NCBI GenBank assembly: GCA_946183365.1
Contig: CAMHAH010000018.1
Coordinates: 1-59,202, forward strand
DNA from: an uncultured Clostridia bacterium
Lineage (GTDB): Bacteria; Bacillota; Clostridia; Oscillospirales; Acutalibacteraceae
DNA: 59,202 bases
Reading direction: 5' to 3'
The notes beneath the pieces are model-generated. The model saw only the letters and a list, made by a program, of their open reading frames with translations. It had not been told where the DNA came from and did no database searches. Shown here in pieces: positions 33,556 to 41,054 of this stretch. How positions within the stretch are numbered: position 1 is the first letter of the stretch; every line of letters starts with the position of its first letter. Both the position numbers and the translations under genes were made by a program.

Positions 33556-35688
33556 TCACGGTTGATCCTTAGGGAGCTTAGGTACGTCTATTTTCTTCAT
33601 AAACAGACCGATTCCCTTAAAGATATGACCGTTAGTGAGTTCGACGAACGCCTGAGCGAAGTTATAGGGAAAACTCTGTCCCGTTTCCATAGTCAAAGTA
33701 CGCGGAGAATTGCTTTCTATCATTTTCTTCATGAACTGCGCGCCTTTTATTTGATTATCCCTCTCAGGCCCTTCGGGGAGCTTTTTCGCATCCTTTTCCT
33801 TTTTATTCGGCACAGACATCACAAAATTGAATAATCTGCGTCCGAAAAAGGTTTGCTTAAGATCCGTAAAGCGGGATTCCAAAGTAACGGGATATTTTTT
33901 CGGCTCTTCGGGAACGGTATAGGTATCGGGATACACCGTATCGTCAATGGGCTCGGGAATGATCTTGACCGTTTTGCTTTCGCCCGGTTCAAGACAGACC
34001 TTTGAAAAGCCTCTCAGTTCACCGTCGATAAAGAGCTGCGCTACCTCAGCTCCGAAGCGATCACCTGTATTAGTGATCGTTTCCTGATAGGTATCCCCCG
34101 TTCTCTCCCAACCTGAGTGCTCAAATGTAGTATAGCTGAGGCCGTACCCAAAGGAACAACGCACGGGGATATTGTGTTTGTTATAATAACGGTAGCCAAC
34201 CTCTGTGCCTTCAGCATAGACTTCGGTTATTTTTTTGCTGAAAGTATTTGCCGACGGTACGTCATCATAGCGCAGCGGCCATGTTTCGGCGAGCTTGCCC
34301 GATGGGTTCTTCTCACCAAAAAGCAGCTGTGTAACAGCAGTTCCTCCGTTCTGACCCGGCAGATACATATTCAGTATAGCGTCAACCTTATCAAAAAACG
34401 GCAGCTCTACAGGCGAGCCCGTGAACAATATAACAACGATCCTTTTGCCGCTTTCACAAAGATTATCAATCTGTGCGAGCTGCTCCTGAGGCAGACGCAT
34501 ATTCTCGCGGTCGCCGCCCTCTGACTCATATTCATCGGTCAGACCCGCAAAGACGAGAACCGTGTCGCTCTCCTCGAGCGGGTAACTCTTGATACATCTC
34601 TCTTTAAAAACATCAGCCGTAGTCGTGACCTTTGTCGGGTTTATCATAGAGCTTCCGGCGCCCTGATAGCGCATATTCTCAAATAATTCGCCGGTGATAT
34701 AAAGCTTTTCATTTCCGTTCAGAGGAAGCGTACCGTTGTTTTTCATCAGCACGGCGCATTCAGCGGCAAGCTCAGCCGACAATGTATGATGAGCTTCAAA
34801 ATCCAAAGGCTCGGTATCGGCTGGCTTAACATACTTATCGATCCAGTTCAGGATATTCCTGCAAGCCTTATTGAGATCCTCCTCAGGCAGAGAACCGTCC
34901 TCTATACCGTCAAGTATCCATCTACGACAGATCGCGGTATCGCCGGGCATCTCAAGATCAAGCCCTGCCTTAAGGCCCGCGACTCTGTCATGTGTCGCGC
35001 CCCAATCGGTCATAACTACACCGTCAAAGCCCCATTCATCCCTAAGTACATCCGTAAGCAGCCATTTGTTTTCTGAACAGAATACTCCGTTAATCTGATT
35101 GTACGCGCACATCAAAGCGGCGGGCTTTGACTTTTTGACAACGTATTCAAAGGGCTTAAGGTATATCTTTCGAATGGTATTCTCAGAAGCGACGGAGTTA
35201 CCCATAAAGCGGTAATTTTCGCTGTTGTTCATGGCGAAGTGTTTCATACACACTCCCACGCCCTTGCTTTGCACGCCGTCAACCTCAGCCGCCGCCATCA
35301 CACCGGCGAGCAGAGGATCCTCACTGAAATACTCAAAGTTCCTGCCGCATAATGGATTTCGCTTTATATTCACGCCGGGTCCGAGCAACGTATGAACGCC
35401 GTAATGACGGCACTCACGCGCTATTGCTTCTCCCATCCTGCGTGTAACATCGGGGTTCCAGCTTGAAGCGGTCGAGACAGCTGTAGGGAACGCCGTCGCG
35501 GGCTCAGACAAACTAACTCCGTTATCTCCCCCGCCGATCTGTTTGCGCAGCCCGTGAGGGCCGTCAGACATACAGAGACTTGGGATATCAAGCCTTGGAA
35601 TCGGGTTAGTATACATGAAATCGGTACCCGAAACCAGAGCCGCCTTTTCTTCTGTCGTCATTTCTCTGATAAGTTTTTCGATGTCCAT
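33556..35688 (-). CDS. Glycoside hydrolase family 3 beta-glucosidase
   Basis: 710 residues from ATG 35688. GH3 N-terminal barrel: 'IPRLDIPSLCMSDGPHGLRKQ', 'LLGPGVNIKRNPLCGRNFEYFSEDPLLAG', 'CMKHFAMNNSE', and the nucleophile Asp in 'GVVMTDWGATHD'. The C-terminal sandwich domain follows ('ALMKNNGTLPLNGNEKLYITGE', 'LTDEYESEGGDRENMRLPQEQ' with the acid/base Glu) and a fibronectin-III-like domain ('EVAQLFIDGELRGFSKVCLEPGESKTVKI'). The final 110 residues are an extra lysine-rich helical extension ('KYPVTLESRFTDLKQTFFGRRLFNFVMSV..'). No signal peptide, so it should act in the cytoplasm on imported beta-glucosides or cellodextrins. Confidence 0.93.
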   Translation of the reverse strand: MDIEKLIREMTTEEKAALVSGTDFMYTNPIPRLDIPSLCMSDGPHGLRKQIGGGDNGVSLSEPATAFPTAVSTASSWNPDVTRRMGEAIARECRHYGVHTLLGPGVNIKRNPLCGRNFEYFSEDPLLAGVMAAAEVDGVQSKGVGVCMKHFAMNNSENYRFMGNSVASENTIRKIYLKPFEYVVKKSKPAALMCAYNQINGVFCSENKWLLTDVLRDEWGFDGVVMTDWGATHDRVAGLKAGLDLEMPGDTAICRRWILDGIEDGSLPEEDLNKACRNILNWIDKYVKPADTEPLDFEAHHTLSAELAAECAVLMKNNGTLPLNGNEKLYITGELFENMRYQGAGSSMINPTKVTTTADVFKERCIKSYPLEESDTVLVFAGLTDEYESEGGDRENMRLPQEQLAQIDNLCESGKRIVVILFTGSPVELPFFDKVDAILNMYLPGQNGGTAVTQLLFGEKNPSGKLAETWPLRYDDVPSANTFSKKITEVYAEGTEVGYRYYNKHNIPVRCSFGYGLSYTTFEHSGWERTGDTYQETITNTGDRFGAEVAQLFIDGELRGFSKVCLEPGESKTVKIIPEPIDDTVYPDTYTVPEEPKKYPVTLESRFTDLKQTFFGRRLFNFVMSVPNKKEKDAKKLPEGPERDNQIKGAQFMKKMIESNSPRTLTMETGQSFPYNFAQAFVELTNGHIFKGIGLFMKKIDVPKLPKDQP

Positions 35689-35787
35689 ACAGTCCCACCC
35701 TGAAACAGATCTCAGCAACCGAAAAGCTGTTTTGATATCGATCTTTTTTATGATTAATAATGAAAAACCTTGATTTTATTCAACAGC

Positions 35788-37887
35788 TCAGTAAGGATTA
35801 CAAACAAAAGCTGTATATACGATGATCTTATCTTCAGCTTCAAGCGAGACGTCTATTTCAGACAGATCTCCGCTGAAAACTATTGTTTCGCCTGTAGCTT
35901 TTACATAGCCGAGAACAAGTGCGGGATGTTGCATTTGAGATGCTTCAGCCGATGAAACAGACGCTTCAAAGACAGCGCGCACCAAATCGTAAGCAGTACA
36001 CTTAGGAGGAATTTCCTTGAAAAAGGACGAGACCTTCTTGAGCTGCGGCTTCTTGCTTTGACCGCCCGCTTTATCCGACGAATAACTGAGCAAGTCCTTA
36101 TAAAAATCATATATTGCCTCTTTTTCACCTATTTGTGTGATAATATTACCCGTAAAGCGGTTACTGATCACCGCTTCGACATTTTCGTAGCCCTTGACTA
36201 TATCGTAATGCCCCGGATCTGTGATCTCAACGATAGTTTTTATCCTTTTCTTATCATAGCCGGGGTTTTTGCGAAGCATTTCTTTGATATAGTCCTGAAT
36301 ATAAACCAAATACATCAAAGCCGAAGAGTCGGCATATTCATCGAGTTCCGTGTCATCTGAGAGAATGAGTATACTTGTTTCTTCCTCTGTGTCAAAAAGC
36401 AGGCGGCCGATCGTCTCAAAGGCTTTCTTAATATTATAAAGATCCAATTCAGCGGTTTCTTCAACAAAAGAATAGCGTTGGTAATCAATCCACCGGATGC
36501 TGTCTGCTTCATCGATCACGGTAACTTTAAGCGGGCTGATCTGCTTATCGCGGGTCTGACATGATATGTAGGCTTCGTAGCAGCTCATGATCTCTTCGAC
36601 CTTGCTGTTGTGACCTATCATGATCACTCTTTTACATTCGCTTTGCGTATCGTTCAGTTTTACGCTATAGCCCGAGCTTTTGGGCTTATGCTCTTCGTCG
36701 ATATCGTCATGATTATTTGCCGCGAAGCAAAAGAAGCTTTCGCCGTTATGAGTAAGTAAAGCGAGAGGTATGGCGTTTTCGTGCGTTGAGAGATAATCCC
36801 GGATATATCCGATCTCATTATCGGTCTTCACAGGCTCGGTATAAAACGCCGCTCCCTTGTTTGAGAACAAATCGTCATATACAAGCGTCATCTGAGGCGT
36901 TATTGATAATTGAGCCAGCAGTTGCCCGAGGATTTTTTCAACGTGAAACGTTATGATATTGCACTTATCCCCAAGTTCTTTACCGCTGATGATCCTCTGA
37001 ACGATATCATACGTCCACGGATCGGTAATCTCAATGATGATGTTCTGATCATGCGAGGCGTTTCCTGCCGACACGATATCCGCTGCCTGCATCAAAGCTT
37101 TTACAGCCTGAGGATTGCCCTCATCCGAATGAGTTCCGTCTTCGGCTGCCGAATCCGACGGATCATTGCTCAGTATGATCACGGCTTTAGCCAAGTCTAT
37201 TCTTATATCCCTTAGCTGCTTTTGAGAAAAGATATTTCCCTCAATAACAATAAAAGAAACGTTGTTGCCGAGCTTGTTGTTTTTCAGATACCGTCTGCGG
37301 GCGAAAAAGCCCATGGTATCTGCTTTTTTACTGACTACCGCGTTCTCTTTTTCTATCGTAAGATGCAGTCTCTCTTCGATCTCCTTTTTTATCTCATCCC
37401 TACCGGATTTGACTAAAGCCACTACCGTTTCCTTATTATCGCTGTAAAGGAGATCGTTGACTATCTCGGGGGCTCTTGCGTTCCAATTAAGTATGACAGT
37501 GTGATTGGATAGATAAAGCCGCGTATTGCCCGCGCTCGCGTTTTCTATAAAATCGTTGAGTATGTTGGTAAAATAACCGATGACCGCTCCCGTGAAGGTT
37601 ATCATACCGATGACGATGACTGCCAGACAGGTTATGGTCAGCGCAACGCCGGTAGTGCCTATATCCTTTATTACAGACTCGATACATCCCGCGTCAAGGA
37701 TCATAGTCACCGTATAATAGGCTGCATGGAAGAAATTCATTCCTTCGGTTCCGCGCAGGGAAAGAGCGCTGATCAACGCGGCGGATAAAGTGATAAACAG
37801 CACGTTGAACAGAATGATCAAGACCAATACCACACGTTTCGGATGCTTAGCAACCTGGACGCTTAGCCATCCTCTGAACTTTGTCAT
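35788..37887 (-). CDS. CASTOR/POLLUX-type putative ion channel
   Basis: 699 residues from ATG 37887 (AGGAGG six bases before). Two to three helices at the N-terminus with a pore loop 'YYTVTMILDAGCI': the filter reads LDAG, comparable with the ADAG of CASTOR and POLLUX and unlike TVGYG of classical potassium channels. The rest is cytoplasmic: three nucleotide-binding-like RCK/TrkA segments ('LSNHTVILNWNARAPEIVNDLL', 'CKRVIMIGHNSKVEEIMSCY', 'VEAVISNRFTGNIITQIGEKE'). Plant relatives are nuclear cation channels in symbiosis; the bacterial proteins are uncharacterised and the ion is not known. Confidence 0.85.
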   Translation of the reverse strand: MTKFRGWLSVQVAKHPKRVVLVLIILFNVLFITLSAALISALSLRGTEGMNFFHAAYYTVTMILDAGCIESVIKDIGTTGVALTITCLAVIVIGMITFTGAVIGYFTNILNDFIENASAGNTRLYLSNHTVILNWNARAPEIVNDLLYSDNKETVVALVKSGRDEIKKEIEERLHLTIEKENAVVSKKADTMGFFARRRYLKNNKLGNNVSFIVIEGNIFSQKQLRDIRIDLAKAVIILSNDPSDSAAEDGTHSDEGNPQAVKALMQAADIVSAGNASHDQNIIIEITDPWTYDIVQRIISGKELGDKCNIITFHVEKILGQLLAQLSITPQMTLVYDDLFSNKGAAFYTEPVKTDNEIGYIRDYLSTHENAIPLALLTHNGESFFCFAANNHDDIDEEHKPKSSGYSVKLNDTQSECKRVIMIGHNSKVEEIMSCYEAYISCQTRDKQISPLKVTVIDEADSIRWIDYQRYSFVEETAELDLYNIKKAFETIGRLLFDTEEETSILILSDDTELDEYADSSALMYLVYIQDYIKEMLRKNPGYDKKRIKTIVEITDPGHYDIVKGYENVEAVISNRFTGNIITQIGEKEAIYDFYKDLLSYSSDKAGGQSKKPQLKKVSSFFKEIPPKCTAYDLVRAVFEASVSSAEASQMQHPALVLGYVKATGETIVFSGDLSEIDVSLEAEDKIIVYTAFVCNPY

Positions 37888-37935
37888 ACAAACCTCCTGC
37901 AATCATCAGATAATAAGAATGTTTTTACAAGATCA

Positions 37936-37964
37936 ATTGTACACCTTATCAATAAAAAACGCAA
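37936..37964 (-). promoter_or_regulatory. Promoter of the CASTOR-like gene
   Basis: Minus strand TTGCGT (37959-37964), 17 bases, TACAAT (37936-37941). Confidence 0.55.
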
Positions 37965-38095
37965 GTAATCAACAGCTTTTCCTATTAATCTTGTATTCTA
38001 TTTCTTTTTTTATGAAATCCTATTTGCTTACAATCCGCAAAAAGAAGGCTGTTGGGCAGTAGCAAACGCTATTAATCGGTTGGTCGCTTTATGAA

Positions 38096-38137
38096 CAAAA
38101 ACCGCCCCTGAGAACGGATTGTTCAAAGGAGCGGTTA
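38096..38137 (-). terminator. Terminator of the flavodoxin-dockerin gene
   Basis: Minus strand AACCGCTCCT/AGGGGCGGTT hairpin with an inner GAAC/GTTC stem, followed by TTTTG. Confidence 0.8.
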
Positions 38138-38150
38138 TGATTATTTGATT

Positions 38151-38924
38151 TTAAGCGATCTTGATATATTCATTGATCGGATAAGGTACGGGAATATAGG
38201 TCGAGAAGCGCTGGATCAATGTAGCGTCGATAGCAGAGACCTCGCCGTCTCCGTCAACATCCGCAACCTTAATCTGTGCTTCGGTGAAATCGATTCTCTT
38301 AACGCTGTAACGCTGGGTTATCGTTGCGTCAACAACCGTCACCTCTCCGTCGCCGTCTACGTCGCCGAGCAGCTCTTGTTGATAGCTCGGCGTGTAAGCG
38401 CCGCTTTCGCGGGGCAGCAGATACAGATTGAACATCTCCATATAACTGTCGGTATTCTCTTCAAGGTAGTATCCGCCGGCTTTGGTTTCTACTGCTGAGA
38501 GCGTTTTCAGATAATCGACCTTGAAGTTTGTAAAGGTATAGTACAGCGGTTCGATTTTACCGGTATCACCGTGAACAAGAAAGACGTTTCCGCCGCCGTG
38601 TGAACAGAACGGCAGAATGGTTTTTTCGCTTAGATCGTATTGCTCCAAAAGTGTTGCGATCGGCATCGGGATCGACGCCCACCGGTTGGGATACCCGAGA
38701 ATGATCGTATCGTACTGATCAAAATTATCGATAGTCCCCTTGATCTCGGGTCTGTCCTGATTATGCTGGGCTTGTTGCGCCTGCATCAGCACGGTGTTGT
38801 AGTCGGTGGAATAAGGTGTGACAAGCTCTATTTCAAATATATCCGCGTTTGTCTGCTTTTGTATCTCCTGCGCGACGCCGCGCCGGTTTTCGCTTTCGGG
38901 ACTTCCCATCAAAAACTGCCACAC
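38151..38924 (-). CDS. Flavodoxin-like domain fused to a dockerin, 5' end damaged
   Basis: 257 codons from a GTG at 38924 that has no SD. Residues 18-125 follow a flavodoxin-like group ('VAQEIQKQTNADIFEIELVTPYSTDYN', 'RPEIKGTIDNFDQYDTIILGYPNRWASIPMPIATLLEQYDLSEKTILPFCSHGGG'), but the N-terminal strand and FMN phosphate loop (normally ..YFS.TGNT..) are unreadable: 'MWQFLMGSPESENRRG' stands in place of them and pieces of the lost part appear in other frames. After about residue 125 the sequence leaves the family, and 'GDVDGDGEVTVVDATITQRY' plus 'ADVDGDGEVSAIDATLIQRF' form a C-terminal type I dockerin. Twelve bases after the DUF4405 gene, whose product contains the same partner-type membrane domain. 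Without export signal a dockerin makes little sense; probably a decayed or fused-open gene. Confidence 0.65.
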   Translation of the reverse strand: MWQFLMGSPESENRRGVAQEIQKQTNADIFEIELVTPYSTDYNTVLMQAQQAQHNQDRPEIKGTIDNFDQYDTIILGYPNRWASIPMPIATLLEQYDLSEKTILPFCSHGGGNVFLVHGDTGKIEPLYYTFTNFKVDYLKTLSAVETKAGGYYLEENTDSYMEMFNLYLLPRESGAYTPSYQQELLGDVDGDGEVTVVDATITQRYSVKRIDFTEAQIKVADVDGDGEVSAIDATLIQRFSTYIPVPYPINEYIKIA

Positions 38925-38935
38925 TTGATGAGGAT

Positions 38936-39781
38936 TTAGTTATCGGAAAGCTCTTTGTTTTCCGTGCTGACAGCCTGCGTCGGCGATACGCTCTGAGTCG
39001 GATCATTCTGCGGTACGCTCCATGAAGGCGTCGCAGAGGTCTGCTGAGGGTTGAGCACCGTGTTCAGAACGATACCGCTCACGATCACGGCAATCAACAA
39101 CAGCGCATACAACAGAGCCGATCTTCTCTTCTCCTTCTTTGTGACCGACCTGAGAAATAGCGAGAGCAAATATGCCGCGAACGCCCATGCGAGGAGCATC
39201 GCGAGATTCTCGAGAAGCACGAGCCACCACGCCTTTTCATAATCGAGGAAGGCAAAGGGATTTTTGAAGAACATATAATTGAGCATATTCGCCTTGAAGA
39301 ACAGATAAAAGCCATAGGCGGAGATACCTGTCATCATGACCCCGAGGACGATCCTCACAGTTCTTTTTTTCAGCTTTGCGGTCATGATACCAAAGTGCAG
39401 TCCGAGGTGCAGACCCATCAGCACGAACGACCAGTGCAACATTGCCAGATGTCCCTGTCGGACGATGGACGACGGCAAAATTCCATTCATAAATGGCGTT
39501 GCGAAACGGCTCATCATCATACCCGACAGCGCCGTGCATACAAAGGACAGCAATAACAGAATATTGACAACCAGCTGAAATACTCTCAGCGGACTGTACC
39601 TGCCCTTGAAGATCGCCGCGTAATACTTTCGGTTCAATATCTGATGCACGATCGTCAGCGCGAACATCGCAATGCCCAGCCACTCGTGCGCGAACTGCTC
39701 CGTAACCTGAAACGCCATCAAGAGCAAAAGCGTAACCGTCAACGCCACATCAACGACGCGTTTGATAATATTCTTTTTCAT
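38936..39781 (-). CDS. DUF4405 membrane protein (cytochrome b561-like)
   Basis: 281 residues from ATG 39781 (AAGGTGTGGG upstream). Six to seven helices; His residues line the helices as in di-heme b-type cytochromes: 'QFAHEWLGIAMFALTIVHQILN', 'GHLAMLHWSFVLMGLHLGLHFGIM'. DUF4405 proteins of Firmicutes often stand next to, or are fused with, a flavodoxin domain. The C-terminal 30 residues are a Ser/Thr/Gln-rich tail ending in 'STENKELSDN', as though it once led into the next domain. With the damaged flavodoxin directly behind, the two probably were one redox unit passing electrons across the membrane. Confidence 0.75.
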   Translation of the reverse strand: MKKNIIKRVVDVALTVTLLLLMAFQVTEQFAHEWLGIAMFALTIVHQILNRKYYAAIFKGRYSPLRVFQLVVNILLLLSFVCTALSGMMMSRFATPFMNGILPSSIVRQGHLAMLHWSFVLMGLHLGLHFGIMTAKLKKRTVRIVLGVMMTGISAYGFYLFFKANMLNYMFFKNPFAFLDYEKAWWLVLLENLAMLLAWAFAAYLLSLFLRSVTKKEKRRSALLYALLLIAVIVSGIVLNTVLNPQQTSATPSWSVPQNDPTQSVSPTQAVSTENKELSDN

Positions 39782-39854
39782 TCGACCCACACCTTTCTCA
39801 TAAGATAGACCGCAAGCTCCGTGTCGATATACAAAGCTTTTATAAACCATCAGC

Positions 39855-40055
39855 TTACTTTTTCATCTTAGCGCAATCGCCGACCTTTTCACCTGTCACA
39901 AAATATCCGTAAATCGGAGACTCAAACTGCACAGGCTTAATAATGTGATAATTGATTTTCTCTTTTTCATTCAGGATATCTTCAGCGGCATAAATTACAT
40001 GCATTTTCAATATATATCTTTTCTCTGATAACATTGTACTTTTGGTTGTTGTCAA
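39855..40055 (-). pseudogene. Fragment, 3' end of a flavin-reductase-like gene (tentative)
   Basis: 66 codons that overlap the end of the amidohydrolase gene by 74 bases. Only the last 40 residues look like protein: 'NYHIIKPVQFESPIYGYFVTGEKVGDCAKMKK' resembles the C-terminal end of flavin-reductase-type proteins. There is no ribosome-binding site and no flavin-binding domain. I treat it as a remnant. Confidence 0.3.
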
Positions 40056-40638
40056 AATGGTTTTTCTTTTTGATGATCACCTTTGTCGGCGAATGAGGAA
40101 AACCACTTCCGTAAACTATATAAGAATCATCGGCAATCATCCTCAACATATCAAGCTGCACCGGCTCAGGATCGCCCGTGATATCAAAATACAGCTTGGA
40201 CAGCTCCGCTCTGACGTCTACCTGCTCCATTATCCCCAGTGAAGCAAGAATTCCCGAAACACCTGAAAATCTGCTTGCCATATACGGCAGGAAAGAGCCG
40301 TTATGCGGTACAACAAACTCTATATCAGGGTAACGTGTCATCACCTGATTAGCTATCATATTAAGCACCACTCTCGTTGTGTCGGCAGGATATTCGTAAA
40401 TTGCCGCGACTTTTCCCGTGATTACATTGTCCGGTCGCAATCTTGCGCGACAGGGATGGATGATCGCAAGAGCTTTTCTGCGGTTCAGTTCTTTCATCAG
40501 CGGATCAAAGCGTTTGTCACCGAGATAAACGCCGTTGCTGTTCGACGAAAGTTTCACTCCGACAGCGCCGAGTTGATCCATCGCCTTTCTGAATACATCT
40601 GTCACGGGGTGCGCGTGAAAATCAACAATCCTACTCAT
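39982..40638 (-). pseudogene. Amidohydrolase 2 family protein with internal deletion and lost metal Asp
   Basis: 218 codons from ATG 40638. 'MSRIVDFHAHPVTDVFRKAMDQLG' is a normal metal-site N-terminus of the ACMSD-like amidohydrolase family, but it runs directly into 'AVGVKLSSNSNGVYLGDKRFDPLMKELNRRKALAIIHPCRARLRPDN', which belongs some 80-100 residues further on. The rest, 'YEYPADTTRVVLNMIANQVMTRYPDIEFVVPHNGSFLPYMASRF', is well preserved. The metal-binding Asp of the usual YGSDFPH is Gly here ('YGSGFPHSP'), and the C-terminus stops early. So an in-frame deletion, a lost catalytic residue and truncation: inactive. Its promoter region is by contrast perfect. Confidence 0.75.
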
Positions 40639-40669
40639 ATTCACCTTACCAATTGATTACATAACATTC

Positions 40670-40719
40670 TGACATTGTGTCAACGTCTATATTATACAAG
40701 TGTTCTGACACAGTGTCAA
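40670..40719 (-). promoter_or_regulatory. Perfect sigma-A promoter between two TGACA-N3-TGTCA operators
   Basis: Minus strand TTGACA (40714-40719), 17 bases, TATAAT (40691-40696). Operator 1 at 40706-40718 (TGACA-CAG-TGTCA) covers the -35; operator 2 at 40670-40682 (TGACA-TTG-TGTCA) covers the start region. Centres are 36 bases apart. Typical of repression by a dimeric TetR/AcrR-like protein (inference); no such gene is in the window. Confidence 0.75.
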
Positions 40720-40847
40720 TATATAAAATAAAACTTTTTCAATTATAGCGCTCTATCTTATTACGAAGCATCGCATAGTTCTTTAAGAATCAGAAAAATT
40801 ACGAGCAATTTTCTTTTACCGTCAAACATTATTTCTTCGGTAAGACT

Positions 40848-40882
40848 GAAAAAGCTGTCCTGAGAAAAGGACAGCTTTTTGT
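40848..40882 (-). terminator. Terminator of the giant-protein operon
   Basis: AAAAAGCTGTCCT pairs with AGGACAGCTTTTT across a six-base loop; T runs on both strands. Confidence 0.85.
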
Positions 40883-40914
40883 CATATTATGTTTTATCTT
40901 TTTTCAGGAAGTTG

Positions 40915-41043
40915 TCAGCGATTCCCTCTGATCGGTAATTCGTCATCTTCTTCCTCAGGGAATCCTCCCGAGGTCATGATGATGTCTTCTGTTTGAAATT
41001 CAAAGATTTCCAACTCAGTGCGCTCATATCTTTCTTTCTTCAT
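40915..41043 (-). CDS. 42-residue acidic peptide gene behind the giant surface protein
   Basis: ATG at 41043 with GGAGG six bases upstream; stop TGA at 40915-40917. Sequence MKKERYERTE, LEIFEFQTED, IIMTSGGFPE, EEDDELPIRG, NR. The pattern 'E-x-E-I-x-x-F-x-x-E-D-I-I-x-T-S-G' occurs in many short Firmicutes proteins of unknown function that accompany surface-protein or lipid operons. Eleven bases after the stop of the 2508-residue gene and before the terminator, so certainly in one transcript. Confidence 0.75.
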   Translation of the reverse strand: MKKERYERTELEIFEFQTEDIIMTSGGFPEEEDDELPIRGNR

Positions 41044-41054
41044 GACTGACCTCC

